Below, piece after piece: positions 1 through 13,080 of a stretch of 64,000 bases of DNA. The stretch is taken from contig NC_051065.1 in assembly GCF_004664715.2 (NCBI RefSeq), positions 145,843,987-145,907,986 on the forward strand, read 5' to 3'. The position numbers and the translations under genes are program-made. Source of the stretch: Peromyscus leucopus. Taxonomy: Eukaryota > Chordata > Mammalia > Rodentia > Cricetidae. A model generated the notes under the pieces. That model was not told where the DNA came from. It saw only the letters and a list, made by a program, of their open reading frames with translations, and ran no database searches. Within the stretch, counting starts at the first letter, position 1; the number at the start of each line of letters is the position of its first letter.

Positions 1-639
1 TTTTCAAAGTGCCGGTGGCAACATTCCAGAGCTTGCTATGGATCCAGAGAAGCCGTGGCTGCTGGCTGCCAGTTACTGGTTACTCCCCAAATCTGGACAG
101 GCTTTGATCTGCAGCCTTATAGGAGTGGATCTGGGGTGGCTGGTCAGTGCTAACTCCCGAAATGAGCCTTGCCTGGCTTCTGCATTCCCAAATTGCCGTT
201 CTCGGCCCTCCCTTTGGGAAGTGTGTTGGACATGAACCTTTAATCTTACACATAGGCCTGAGTATCCTGGGGTGGTTCTGTCTGTTTTTTTTTTTTTTTT
301 TTTTTTTTTTGGTTCAATTCATTTTTTATAAGGAGACGTGGCCTCTGAGCTTGGTCTCCACACAGTTTGGGACCTAAAAAATACCTTGGATTTAGATTTA
401 CGGGGGGGGGGGGGGGGGGGGACACGACACATCTTTTCTTTGGTAGCACACAGAGGTAGATAGATGGCTTCTGCCTGGGTATTCCTGGCTTAGGGGACTG
501 GGCAGGGGGCTCAGATCTCAGGGGTTTGGTGGCTTCTGCATCTCTGTTGCTGCCTTGTTTATTCTGGATAAACCCATGTGGCACTGAGAAAAGAAATGAC
601 CTTGTGACTTCTGAGTTCCTTCCTGTCCCCATTGGGTCA

Positions 640-742
640 GAGGGATTCTTCTGTCTCTGGTGCTGGGAACTGAACCCGCAGCCTCATGCATGGGAGGCAA
701 GCATTCTGCCCTTGAGCTGCAGCACACACACCCCCAGCCCTC
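640..742 (-). mobile_element. ID/B4-like SINE fragment
   Basis: ggtgctgggaactgaacccg, catgcatgggaggcaagcat and cttgagctgcagcacaca: a reversed tRNA-like head. Confidence 0.6.
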
Positions 743-1222
743 AAAGTTTTGGGGGTTTGTTTTTGCTTTCCAGTCAAAGCCTTGCAGAAATGCATTTTAC
801 TTTTTACACACAGAAGAGCAACAAGCTCTCCGTTTCAAAGGTGGGAAAATCTCCCTGACCCTGAACTACCACCAGAACTGTATCTTAACTAAAGAAATTC
901 AAGATTCATTTTTTTTTTTAAAAGGCCAGCCTCAGTATTTTTTGTATGATTTTGTATTTTGGAGGTCTGACTGCATGTCACCTGGCTTCTCCATGCTGTG
1001 GAAAAAGTCAGGCTGGTCCAGGGATATTTTCATTTTCCGTCAAGTGGTGGCATGCAGCTGTGGAAAGCAACATCCTGTCCCCAGATGAGACAATTTTATA
1101 AAAATTATATCCATCCGGGTAATTTCCTACCCCATCCACCCAAAAAAATACTTAGTCATGAATTAATTCGGGGAGCGGTTTGTTTCTTTGGGGTTTTGTT
1201 TTTGTGGAAAGTTTTTTGTTTT

Positions 1223-1340
1223 GTTTTTGAGACGGGGTCTCTCTATGTAGTCCAGTCTGGACTCTGAACTCAGTAGATTCTCCTGCCTCTACCTCCCAAG
1301 TGCTGGGATTCGTGGGCCAAATCCACTCCCGGCTAAATTT
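1223..1340 (-). mobile_element. B1 SINE, diverged
   Basis: gagacggggtctctctatgt ... cctcccaagtgctgggattc, reverse B1. Confidence 0.8.
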
Positions 1341-1468
1341 TAATAAGTACTATGTGTATGTTATGGTAGACTTCCAGGTCATAACCTTTTTAGGGAATCC
1401 CATGAAATTAGTAAGACTTTCTTCCAAGGGGAAAAAATGCTACACATGGTTTGTTTGTTTTTCTTTTT

Positions 1469-1499
<31 letters not shown>

Positions 1500-1675
1500 G
1501 GTCCTGGAGGCCCATGAACCTGAGATCACGAATGGCCCCATATTGATTTGTTTCTCTTGGTTTCCAGGTTCCTGCTATGTCCTGGATTCCATGTTTCTGA
1601 CATAAGTGACTTCCTGGAATCGGATGGGAGAATAATAGAGGGTATTTAAAAGTGATATTAGAAACCCTAAGTTTA

Positions 1676-1805
1676 GCTGGGCGTGGTGGTGCATGACTTT
1701 GATCCCAGAGGAGGAGGGGGGCCCAGGTGGATCTCTGAGTTCAAGGCCAGCCTAGTCTGTGTAGGACAACCAGAACTACTAAGTGAGACCCCACCTCAAA
1801 AATCA
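1676..1805 (+). mobile_element. B1 SINE
   Basis: gctgggcgtggtggtgcatg start, then gatctctgagttcaaggcca and a CTCAAAAA end. Confidence 0.85.
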
Positions 1806-2292
1806 GTAAAAAAGGAAAAAGCTGAAATGACTTATGTAATGCCGTCTTGTTGATTCCGTTTGGGGTTTGCTTAGACAGTTCCCAGCCCTCCTCCACCCTC
1901 CTCCCCACATCAGTCACATCTGCTTAGCAACACATTTGAGATTTCCATGACTTTGACGATGGTCCAAATGTATTAGCCAAAATAATTGGCAAGCTATGTC
2001 TACAATACCTATTGTGCTCTGCTGTGAATGAACATTTCAAGGTTACTCTGACCATCATATAACTTTGATGTATTTTTGTGGGTTTTACCTTTTATAATGC
2101 TGTGTCCCTAAACTTAGACACCAAGAGACTTTCCAGAGGCTCAAGTCTGCTCTTGGTCTGGCCATCAATAAAAAAAAAGATTGAAAACTTTCAGTTGGCT
2201 TAATCGGCACGGTTGTCAATAACTATCTCATGTGTATCTTTACAAAAACAAAACAACAAAAAATAAATTGTAAGTTCAGGACTGGTTCTGTG

Positions 2293-2465
2293 GGAGCTGG
2301 GGAGATAGCTCAGTGGTTAAGAGCACCCGCTGCTCTTGCATCGGACTGGTTTGGTTCCCAGCACCCACATGGTGTCTCACAACTGTCTCTGATCTCCTAG
2401 GGCACCAGGTGGGTGCCTGCTGCACATACATACATGCAGGCAAGGATAGCCATACACATAAAACA
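2293..2465 (+). mobile_element. B2 SINE
   Basis: ctggggagatagctcagtgg with A and B boxes of the tRNA-derived head, then acccacatggtgtctcacaa. Confidence 0.9.
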
Positions 2466-2470
2466 AAATT

Positions 2471-2612
2471 TGAGACAAGGTTTCTCTGTGTAGCCGTGAC
2501 TATCCTGGAACTTGCTTTGTAGACCAGGCTAGCCTGGAACTCACAGAGATTCACCTGCCTCTGCCTCCCAAGTGCTGGGATTAAAGGCGTGCACCAGCAC
2601 CGCCCGGCTTCT
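2471..2612 (-). mobile_element. B1 SINE
   Basis: gagacaaggtttctctgtgt ... tgctgggattaaaggcgtgc ... gcccggc, directly after the B2. Confidence 0.92.
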
Positions 2613-5600
2613 TTTTTAAACTTGTAAAGACTGAGGATACTGCATGCTGAGTCCCCAGTATCAAAAAGAAGGGGGGGGGGTGGAACTCTGAACTCCAGGG
2701 ATAATCCAGGGCTGTCTGAGCTGCAGAGGCTTCTCCCCACCGATCCTCATAGCTGCAAGGATGATTGGACACTAGCTTAATTTATCTAGTCCACACAAGG
2801 AATCCACCTTCAGAAGCTTCCAGGCAGGTTTTGCTCGGTGGCGATTCCTCTTCCTACCCCACGGAGCTTGGGAGACCCAGCTCACGCAGCCTTATCTCCT
2901 CCTCTCCCCTGGAAACTTCCAGAAAGGCAGGATGTCTTGTTGGACAGGGGTAGGACTGGGTCTCCAGAGAGTTAACAAGCCACCTGGTTGAATGACAGGA
3001 ACAGACAAAACAGTCTAGCTTGGAAACTGCCCGTGTTAATTGGATTGTAAGGAAGGTTCTGTGATTTGGGGACTGACTGATGACTTGGATATGTGTCAAC
3101 AGCCTGGGTGTTGAGTCCTTCTCGCTCAGTGCACACAATGAGCACTGTGCAGAGGGACAGAAGTGGCCTTCACAGGGACCCAATGCCCATCGGGGGTCCT
3201 GTGAACACTACTCACCCAGAGAAGGCTAGTGGCTGGCTTCCCACCTCCAGACAGCTCTCAGTATCAGAAGGCAGCCCCTATTCACTCACGCATGCCCCGG
3301 TTTGAACTGCCAGTATGTCCAGATCAGAAACAACACAGCCCTGTGTGGCTCACTGGAGCTGTCCTAGACTTGGGCTAAAAATACCAGAAAGTAAATTGAA
3401 CCACTTTATTAAAGTCAAACAGATTTCTGCAGTATTCTAATTTCCATCTCTTTCCCACCTACAGTGCGTCTAGAGTGACGCGGTGGCTTTATTAAAGCCG
3501 AATGAAAAGATCGGCAAAGCCATGAGTAGTTGTGAGCTCACGAGTGGGTAACTTTTCCAGTGGGTAGAGGTCTAGGGATTGGGGTGCATGTCACTTCTAA
3601 GTGAGCCCTGGCAGAGGGCTGCACAGACACAACCACGTGGTTGCACCCCAGCTCTGATGGGTGTTTCCAATCCGGGGAACCGCCACTGCTGGTCCTAAAG
3701 AGGAATGTGCACCCCAGAAATGGGCCCTCCCCACTAAGGCAGCTTCCTACTGCCCCTTTGCAATTTGAGTACCACCACCTTTATGATGCCCCAAGCGTCC
3801 GTCTATTACCCTCACACTCAAACGTGGGTGGTGTATTGTGTTTGAGACTATGTGGCCCAGGCTGACCCAGAATGCTCTGTGTAGACACTACTGGCCTCAA
3901 GCTCCCAATAATTCCCCAAAGCTGGAATTGTGGGTGCTCCACACCTGGCAACACTCAGATGTTAATGACCAGCCCGGGACAGTCTTGTGTACTCTGCTTT
4001 CCACTAATCAAATTGTGACTCTGGGTCTAAGGCACGTAACCTTTACGCGACCCAGAAAACTTGTTGCGAGCAGAAATTAGATTATTTTCCAGTGCTGGGG
4101 ATGGAGAGCCCTTAGCCCTTTGTAATGGGAAGCTGACATCATCCTCATGCCACAGTTGCCTCTAGGACCCCACAGTGTGTCTTCAGAGCTGGTGTTATTG
4201 CATTGCTCCAGATCGCGGGCAGAGGCTCCGGGTTGGAGCTCAGAAGTCAGCTTTCCAAGAGATAAGGACATGGACTGCCCTGGCAGCCCTGGCCCGTGGG
4301 GACAGTGGGCAGTGAGTGAGCAGCTGCAGGGGAAGGAAAGCTAAGCCTAGAAGAAGGGGCACCGCGTCACTCAGGGCTCTGCTTCCCAGAGCGCTGCTCG
4401 TGTGGACAGAGCTCAGAGGCCAGCGGCCAGGGGAAGGAAGCCCAGATTCTGCTTAGGCTGTCCATTGGCAGCTCACCTAGGAAGGCCAGGCTCAGGAGCA
4501 CCTCAAGCCAGACACCACAGTTCTGGCACCGGGGAATGTAACTTCAGAGTCCCTGGATTCGGTTCCCAATGTGGGGGTAGAAGAGATACAGCTTGACAAA
4601 ATGATGTCGAATGCGCACTTTGCAATCGGAATCGAGTTCAGTACTTTATTTGTGGTATTATCTCAGAGAAGTAACTCAGCTTCTGTGCCCCAGTTTTCCC
4701 ATATCAAAAGAAGGGAAACGGAGTCTAGACACAGCTCCTTTGATAAAATGCTTACCTACCATGTGTGAACCCCTGGTTTCACTCCCCGACCCCACATAAA
4801 CAGATCATACACAGCCTGACACCTTAGCATCTAGGCGGTGGAGTCAGGCTACTTAGTGGGCTAGCCTGGGCTGCATGAAATCCTGCTTCTCACACATACA
4901 TAGAGAGGAAGTCAGTGTTGTCTACCCAAAGGCCCGCTGTGGAAATAGTTCAAGTGAACTGATTGCCTAGGGGTAGGGTGTAGGTGTGAGGGCAGATGTG
5001 TGGACGCTTGTCATGTAAAATTAAGAGACCTAAAATATGAAGAAGGGAGAGACTGTGCAAAGGTCAAGACATGATGGGTGAGACACAGAAATCTGGAAAA
5101 CCTGCCTGCCTTAGCACTCACACTATGTCAGAATGGGAGAGGAGACTCAGCCGAGCAGTGCTCTCAGTGCCCTTGGCCAATGCCGCCACCGCGCATGCTC
5201 CGTGGCCCTCTTTGAAAGTTCACCTGCCACCTCCCGGGCCATCCACGCCAGCCCATCTCCACTTCTTCAGCAGGTGGGATGGGAGCTGCCAGTCCACCCA
5301 GTAAAATGTGGGGAAGCAGGAGTGTGTGCGCGCATCTAATCACCAGACACCTTAGTGAGCGAGCTGTGCACTGTGGAAAACGTGTGGTGGTCTGGAATCT
5401 AAAGCAAAACGTCCTCCAAACCCCGCCCCCATGTCACGTGATCTGGTTAAGGTCAGAATGTCTGCTTTCAGCAGAAAGGGGTGATTTGTGAGCTGGCCGG
5501 GGGATGCTGTGTGTCTAGTAAGCAGGCAGTGGAAATTTCAATCGAGATGTCTGGTTTTGAAAGAAAGAGGTCAGCCTGGGCCTCAAGCATGAAGGACAGA

Positions 5601-6200
5601 CTCTGCTACTGAGTGACACCCAGCCCAAGGCTCTGGGTTTTAGATGCCGACTCCGTCTATAGAAGGGGGGGATTTCTTAATTCCTGAACTTGTCCAGACC
5701 GAGTCTCTGCCTCATTATTAGGACGATACCCTGAGAAAACGTTGATGTGGCCCTAGATTCTCTTCCACGCCCTAGAGAGGTAAACCCACACATATACACC
5801 CTCTCTACCAAGAATGAGATTTCTCTCTCATGGCCTGTGTCATGCAGGTGACAGAGAGAGCCCACAGCTGAGTCACCCTGAACTTGCTGTGGCGTGGGCA
5901 AGTTGCTTCAGCTCTCTGATTCTGTTTCCTCATTTCTGACTGACTGACTGACTGTGGAAGCCACCTAAGAGCGTTAGAACCCTAAATGGAGCTCCGGTCA
6001 GGTCAGTGTGCAGGCCAACAGTGTTCTCAGGGTGCCAGCCATACAGAAAAGCCTGAGAAGTCAAGGAAACAGATGCCTTCTTTAACGTGTGTATTTCACA
6101 ATTGGATTTTTTTTAATGATGAATTATATGAATATCATAATTTTTTTTTTTTCAAAATTTGGCACCTGGGCCAGGTGCCACATGCCTGCAGTAGGATCAA
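2613..6200. other. CD9 intron 1 sequence, mostly unique
   Basis: Besides an old B1-like piece (3832-3955) and an ID-like fragment near 4740-4870, nothing recognisable; no exon signature. Confidence 0.5.
3832..3955 (-). mobile_element. Old B1-like SINE
   Basis: tgtttgagactatgtggccc and tactggcctcaagctccca with a degenerate tail; a diverged reverse B1. Confidence 0.55.
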
Positions 6201-6204
6201 GAGA

Positions 6205-6345
6205 GTTCAGGGTTTAATCCCAGTACTCAGGAGGCAGAGGCAGGTGGATCTCTGTGAGTTCCAGCCAGTCTGGTCTACAAAGCAAGTTCCAGGACAGCTA
6301 GAGATGTTACACAGAGAAACCTTGTCTCAAAAAACCAAAGGTTCA
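6205..6345 (+). mobile_element. B1 SINE, 5' truncated
   Basis: gtttaatcccagtactcagg through tctgtgagttccagcc to ccttgtctcaaaaaacc. Confidence 0.88.
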
Positions 6346-7049
6346 AGGTTCTTATCAACTACATAGTGAGATTAAGGCCAGCAAGGGCTACCTGAAAATT
6401 TGCCTCAAGAAAAAAAAAAAAGAACAAAAGTTAATAGCCGGGCCATTCTTGGGGAGCTGGTTTGTTAAAAGCACAGGCTTCTGTGAGGAGGTGGCAAATT
6501 AGTGTCTTCGCCTCCTTTTCCCGTTTGCATAATGGAGGCGGTAATGCAACACTTAATGCAAAGCTGTTCTCACTTTCCTGGCTCACAGGAAGAGCCCGGG
6601 GTAGGTTAGCTAGCCTGGATGTCCGCAGCCATCTCCGGAGTCACAGCACCGCTTGGCTTGCTGTAAATGTTTGGGGCCGAGAGCTGGTCCCAAACATTTC
6701 TGTTCAGCCAGTCTCCCTCCTCCACCTGTGGAATCACAGCACAGGGTGACTCAGAGCTGAAATCGGCTCCAGCCCCCTTCCAGGACATCCTCAGCTCTGT
6801 AGCAAGTTAGAGACCAGCCTGGGCTACGTGAGACCCTGCCTCAAACCAACAGAATGAATGAAATGGGGCGGGGGTGGGGGGGGCGCGGCAGATGAAAGAA
6901 GTAGTCTTACTTTACCCCACCCCAATTCTAAGACCTCTGCCCCTCCCCCTCCCCAAGAGAGGATTGAATACTCTCATCTAGAACCTTCTAGACAATATGG
7001 ACCCCCCCCCACCCCCGGAAAAAAAAAAAAAAAAAAACAGATCCTAGAG

Positions 7050-7462
7050 CAGCGGTTCTCAACCTTCCCAGTGTTTCAAACCCTTTAATACAGCTCCTCA
7101 TGTTGTGGTGACCAACCATAAAATTATTTTCGTTGATACTTCGTAACTGTAATTTTACTACTCCGTTTGCTTATTTGTTTGCTTTGGGTTTTCCAGACTG
7201 GATTTCTCTGTGTGGCCTGTCCTGGATCTCCCTCTGTAGACCAGGCTGGAACTCACAGAGATCCGCCTGCCTCTGCCTCCCCGAATGCTGGGATTGAAGG
7301 TGTGCGTCACCACCGTTCGGCGCGCTAGGCTAATTTTGCTACTGTTATGAATCATAATGTAAATATCTGTGTTTTCCAATGGTCTTTAGTTGATCCCTGT
7401 GAAGGGTCGGTGGACACCCCCGGGGGTCTTGACCCATAAGTTGAGAACCACTGTGCTAGAGG
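7050..7462 (+). mobile_element. URR1-like hAT (Charlie) DNA element split by a B1
   Basis: Begins with agcggttctcaacct and ends with ttgagaaccactgtgct, the inverted termini typical of hAT-Charlie non-autonomous elements. Internal stretches ttaatacagctcctcatgtt and taatgtaaatatctgtg match the rodent URR1 type. A minus-strand B1 (about 7188-7322) interrupts it; tttactac before and ttttgctac after the B1 look like the continuation. Confidence 0.82.
7188..7322 (-). mobile_element. B1 SINE nested in URR1-like element
   Basis: ttccagactggatttctctg ... gaatgctgggattgaaggtg ... gttcggcgcgc. Confidence 0.9.
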
Positions 7463-7619
7463 GTGTCAGACTAGAATCACCATTGCTTCTGTGCAGGCAT
7501 CGGGGACAGAAAACCAGGGGTGCCTGGTGGAGCTTCCCTAAAGCACTTTTTCCAAGGAACACTTCCCCTCCGGCCTCAGCAGAGGGAAGAACAGTGAACT
7601 CAAGCTGACCTCTGCCCTC

Positions 7620-10040
7620 CCTCACCAAGCAGCTGGCACTTCATCTTCAAGCCTGGGCAAGAAGAAAAATCCTTGTCACTAAGGTTTAAGCTAGAGTATT
7701 TTTCCAAGTCTAGCCTGCCCAGGCCACCGATCCCTGACTTGGGGATTCCCAGTCCCACCGATCCCTGACTTGGGCAATTCTCAGAAGTATAGTTTTTAAT
7801 CTCTATAACCTTGGTTCAATTTGAGTCCTTCCTGTTCTGGCTGTGTGGTTCTGAGTGTGTTGCTTACCATCTCGGAGGATCCCTAGTCATGTATAAAAGA
7901 AGGACGCTAGCAGAATAAACCACATCCCACCGTGCGTGGGTCCTCACAGATAGTAACTGCTGCTGTTATTGTCCGACTCTGTTTTGGCCATTGTGTATTT
8001 CACTATCTCCCGCCTCTGGCAGGAAAACCTGCCAGAAACTGAGTCAGTGCTAAAGCTAGAGAACCTGCAACCTGACTACAATCTCTGTGTGTTTTCTTGT
8101 GTAAAACGAAATCTCTTCACGAGTTTGGGATAGCATGAAGCCCGAGTCTGCTCTCACGCATGATAGCTGCGTGGCCTAGGAAAATCGGGAGGGGTTTTCG
8201 CTGCACGTCAGCCCTGGCTGGCCATGGGAGCCTCTTACACACCCCCTGAGTCACTGGGGGAGAGCTAAACGCACCTTTGGGAGCCAAATGCAGGTTCCAA
8301 CTTGAGCCTTTTGCCTCAGCTTCCTGGCCTTGATCTTCAGTGTGGAGCTGCCCAGCCAGTGAGTCTGCCTCTCAGGCTTCCCACTCCCAGCCTGGCCTTC
8401 ACGGGTACCAGCCAGCAGTCCAGGGGGACTTCTGTGCCTTTGGGGTTGGGTTGGTTAGCTTGCCAGAGCCTCACGCCCTGTGTCCATGTCCTGTGGGCAG
8501 ACAGCCTTGCCCCTTTCAGCTGAGGCTCCCACAGACATGGAGCATGCGCCCAGGAGACACTACCCCCCTCTCGGTGTTTTTCAGCAAGGGTGTGAGGAAC
8601 GCTCCTCTCTGGGCTCACAAGTCCAGAGAAAGCCATTTCCTGTCCACCCTTCTTGTGTAGTATTTAAACAAAAGCCCAGGGGAGTGATTATGATCGTGAA
8701 AGTATAATCCCCCAGGGCCTGTGCTCACACACAGGCTCCTGGGTAACAGCCCCCACCCCTGAGGAGTTGACCTCAGGTCTGGGAGGGAACAGTGAGTGGG
8801 TGTACTCTCTGACAGGTTCTGGGAACTCCCCCTTGAGGAGCGCTGGCCACCAACGGGGTCCCCGCGGGCTTGCTGTGGATATGAATGCTGCTCGCTTGGT
8901 AGAAGCTGAGAAAGCAGAAGTCTGAGGCTTGGCCCCGGGCCTGCTGGGCAGTCTTTCTGTTAAACTCAAGTTCGTCCCATGCTCTTTAAACTTTACCACA
9001 AGCTAATAGTTTGTGATCCTCAAGGAAGGGCAGCCATGGCGTGGACCTGGGTTTTGTTCATAACCGGGGAGAGGGGCCCTCTGTGTGAGGACCCCCACAT
9101 CTAGCACTGCCCACACCCTTGCCCTTCAGCCAACGGGTCCAGTGTCAGGTGGGGGAGGGGGTCAAGGAGAGGATTAGAGGAGGCTGAAACTTGGGATCCT
9201 GATCCTGTGTTCTTGCTGGCATTGCCTGGCCCAGCCTCCTAACTGGTGACTCGGCCCATTCCAGGCTTGGCATTTGTTGGCTAGAGGAGGTTGCCATGGG
9301 GATGCGTGAGGCCCGGAGCCCACAGATCCCGGTGGCCTGACTTGCCTTTGGACACAAAGGGCCTTATCTCATCCTCAACAGCTTTCTTCAAGCTTGACGG
9401 ATATTTTAGGGCCTGGAAACAGGGCTGATGGAGCGAACTGCATTCTAGTAATTTGGTCTGTCACTGACTTACGGGACAGTGTAAGCAGCTGTGCCTACAG
9501 GTGCCCATGCCACCGTGTTCAAAACAAAACACGAAGTGGAGCGATGGCGTCTGCTGAAAGACAGTTAAGAGCTGCTGTCTTGTCCTTTGAAATCCAGGGA
9601 GAGCCCCTCCCTCCCAGGAGAGACCATAGCCTGGGGGCTGAGCATACCTCTCCAGCCTCTCCTCGGCTCCCACCTCATGTCTGCCATTCCATCCAATTCC
9701 CCGGCTCTGGCAAGCGTTTTGTGGGTGTGGAGAAGGTAAATTTACCCATCTGCCTCCACCACCCAAGACACACAGTCTCAGAAAACAAAAACCCAGTGTC
9801 CCGGATGATCCCGCTTCTGCCCGCTGCCTTCTGGGATCACAGGAGGACATCCAAAGTCGGAGGAGTGTCAGTGACCGCCCGCTCATCGGTGTCTCTCTCA
9901 AGGTTTATTACTGTTACTGTTGCCTTCGTTACTGTTTTTTCCCTACAGAGTCTGGGTGGCCACGGCACCCTACAGTTTCCAGAGGGTTTTATGGATTTCT
10001 TTGACCTTACCTTCACCTTCAACCTATAAAAGTGAAACAG
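7620..10040. other. Repeat-poor stretch of CD9 intron 1
   Basis: About 2.4 kb with no recognisable SINE, LTR or coding exon. A 20-bp direct duplication (ccaccgatccctgacttggg) occurs at about 7724 and 7755. Open frames exist here on both strands (longest 9394-10029 +), but they overlap, match no known family and lack splice or codon signs, so I do not call a gene. Confidence 0.6.
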
Positions 10041-10043
10041 GAT

Positions 10044-10044
<1 letters not shown>

Positions 10045-10096
<52 letters not shown>
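10045..10096 (+). repeat. (GT)n microsatellite
   Basis: 26 uninterrupted GT units in CD9 intron 1. Confidence 0.97.
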
Positions 10097-10099
<3 letters not shown>

Positions 10100-10614
10100 G
10101 CATGCCTGTAACTCCAGCAGCATTCAGGGGCCCGAGGCAGAGAGATTACCACAAGTTCGAGCCCAGCCTAGCTATGTATCACTGAGCTAGGGTAAGGTGA
10201 GGGGAAATGAAGGGAACTGAGGAAAGTGCTTTGTATCGGAGATTCCGGGCAGTGCCGGAATTACAGAGTCCTTCCCAACAGGGGTGTGCAGTCCCATCAC
10301 CTGGCACCCACGTAGAGCCAGGGCAAACGCACGTTTAGAATTCCTCAGGTGATTCTGGGATCCTCCCCTTGTACAGCCAGGAACTGGTGGTGTAGCCATG
10401 CAGGTGACAGGTGGCAGCTACAAGGCTTCCTGCTTCTTGCTTGCTACATTTCTATTATGCCACCATCCTTTCCTAAAATAGCCATTGTTTTTTCCAGAAG
10501 GTCAACAGGAAGTAGGAAAGAAAACCCTCTCCTTTTCCCAGACCTCCTCCACTCCCCACAGCCCACCTCCATCCCTCCCAGCACGCAGATGAGGCTACCT
10601 CAAGTCCATGCAGA

Positions 10615-10775
10615 GTGGGCTGGAAGTGTAGCTGAGTTGGTCAGTAGAATGTTTTCCTAACATGCACAAAGCCGTGAGTTCAATCCCCAGTACCGCATAA
10701 ACCAGGTTTGGTGGCACGTGCTTGCAGTCTTAGGACTGTCCAGGCTACATGTAAAGTTTATACCTGAAACCTTGT
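10615..10775 (+). mobile_element. ID/B4-like SINE
   Basis: gtgggctggaagtgtagctg, tgagttcaatccccagtacc and tttggtggcacgtgcttgca: tRNA-like head plus B1-like tail. Confidence 0.65.
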
Positions 10776-11699
10776 TTCAAAACCTCTCTGTTTTCTGGAT
10801 TCTCTAACCCCAACTAGGAAAAACATGCAAAGAATTTTGTCCTTTAAAAAAAAAAAAAAATGTGGCCGGTCAGGCCACAGTACAGGAGATGGCCCAGTGC
10901 AGAACACTAGTACACCCAGTGTGTTTTGACGGGGATCTGTCCTAGAGGGTCGCATGCTGCCTCCCACCTGAGGGGCCGCCGGATGCAGCTTCTAGTCTCA
11001 TCCATCTGCCCACAGACTTGAGTTTCTAACAATTCCCCTTCCCCCGGTGGGTGCATATCTCCACAGGATCTGGCTGAATCCAGTTTTGCAAGCTTGGCTA
11101 GGAATAACTGAGCAGCCCATTATTACACTTCTTTCTTTCTTTCTTTTTTTTAATAGTCCTTTGGAATTGGAGGTATTTCCATCGGCTGCGGTCATGTTTC
11201 AGGGTGAGACTGTCCCTGTAGTGAGATTTGCGATGTGACTCACTAAAACCCTGCTCTGCACTTCCTGTGGACCTGGGAAAACAGAAAATGAGCTGGGACG
11301 TGGCGCAATGGTGGACGGCTTGGGAGCCTGCCTCACAAGTTCCAGACCGGGTCCGGGTCAGGGAGAGAGGGCTGTTGTGATTCTGAAATTGGCCTAAGCC
11401 TTACATGATCACGTTGTCTGTGTGGTTCACCCAAAGCTGGAGTGGATGGCTAGATTTCTCGAAGGGCGGGGCCACAGAGAGGTTTGCTGAAGCTTGGCTT
11501 TTCAGAAGGCTTTATAGGAGCCAGGTGTGGCAATACGCGCCTGTAATCCAGCCCTTGGAAAACATGGGAGGTTCGAAAGTTTGAGATCCGCCCCAGCTGT
11601 GCACAGAGAGACCCTGTTGGAAGGCAGTAAAGACTCCATAAGGACTGGCCCCTCCTCTCATCCAGGCCCTTCCAAGGGAGGCAAGTGCCCCACCACTGA

Positions 11700-11812
11700 G
11701 CCACTCTGTTTTGATTTTGAGTCAGGGTTTACTGTGTAGCCCAGGCTGGCCTCAAAGATGTCCTGCCTCAGTCTCCCGCTGCTAGGATTATAGGTGTGAC
11801 CCACCACACCTA
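11700..11812 (-). mobile_element. B1 SINE
   Basis: gatttTGAGTCAGGGTTTAC type start, gtgtagcccaggctggcctc, then taggattataggtgtg. Confidence 0.8.
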
Positions 11813-11825
11813 TGGGGTGGGGGGA

Positions 11826-11945
11826 GGGGGCAGGATCTCATTATGTAGCCCTGACCGGCCTGGAATTTACTATACAATAGTCACCGAGATCCTCCTGCCT
11901 CTGCCTCCTGAGTGCTGTGATTAAAGCCCATGCCACCTCAGCCGT
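11826..11945 (-). mobile_element. B1 SINE, second tandem copy
   Basis: aggatctcattatgtagccc, atcctcctgcctctgcctcc, gagtgctgtgattaaagccc. Confidence 0.8.
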
Positions 11946-12901
11946 GCCCCAGCCTCCTTCATGCTAAAATCCCAGGCAGGAGCCACTGTGCCCAGCTTCA
12001 TCCGTTGTGAGATGTGGCCTAGGTGTCCAGGGTGGCATTTCGGGAGGAGGGACTTGGGTGAGCAGAGGCAGGTATGCTAGGTGCTGAGTTGGGAAACTTA
12101 GATTCCATCCAAGGAGGAGGAGCCTGGGTTCCTGGGCATCAGCGGCAGGTTGGGACACTTGAACAGTTAGTGACCTGTCCGTGAGGATTCAGGACTGCAG
12201 GGACAGTGTCGGGGCGCGAGGCTGAAGAAAGGGAGCTTAGGTTTCCATTCTGCTGTTGCTTTCTTTTTAGGGTTGAGAGACCTGCCGGTGTAGTATTGGC
12301 AGAGACAGAACACAGAGGCAGTAAAGAAGCTAATTAGCTGAGCAGTCCTTGAAGGAGACGGAAGCCTTGTGGGGGAGAGACAGACAGGCGGCAGCTGCTT
12401 TTTAGGACGGAAGCAGTTGCCAAGATAGGGTAGCCTCTGCTGGCTTCTAGTGTCACAGCAGACCTTACCGTGTTCCTGCTCCCACAGGATTCTTGTTTGT
12501 TTAGGGTTTGAGTTGGGGGAGGCTTTGTGAAACAAGTTTTTATGCTAGAGCCCAGGCTGTCCGGGAACTCACTCCTGTCTCCCTGCCCCAGCATCCTGTG
12601 TTCTGGGAGCAGAGGCGTGCATCACCATGCATTGCTGCTCACCAGTGCCGACTTGCTGCCGTTGGCGTCCTTTCTGATGCAGGATCTCACCTAGGACCCC
12701 ACACAACAGTGGTGCTGTCCTAAACCGCTGCCTACGACAGGCTTCTGACTTTGCTCGTTCCTCACGATCCTGACTGGAGTTTTTGAAGATACCGGTCACC
12801 TAGCCCTGGGGAGCTGAAGTAGAAGGATGGAGGAGAGTTCAAGGCTGGCGTGGACTACATCACGAAACTTTGTCTCAGAAACCAAAACGGAAAGCATGGA
12901 G

Positions 12902-13080
12902 TCTGGGGAAGATGGTTCAGTGGGTTAAATGCTTTCCCAGGACACCTGAGGTCCTGAGTCCCCGTCCCCAGAACCCACATAAAGCCAGGCGTGGTGGCAC
13001 TGGAGTTTGTAGGGACATAGAGAAGGGAGGCCCCAGCAGCTCTCCAGTGCTAGCCAAATAAGAGGCCCTGTCTTAGGGTG
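12902..13080 (+). mobile_element. B2/B3 SINE
   Basis: tggggaagatggttcagtgg, cctgagtccccgtccccaga, acccacataaagccaggcgt. Confidence 0.8.

Noticed and set aside
403..421. G19 run, and similar G/C runs at 20762 and 26970
   Set aside because: Homopolymer runs without further G-tract periodicity; only the 26970 run matters because it borders the splice-site array.
9394..10029. 211-codon + strand open frame, with an overlapping 146-codon minus-strand frame
   Set aside because: No recognisable domain, no splice context, and it ends just before a (GT)n tract inside CD9 intron 1; overlapping open frames on both strands point to chance.
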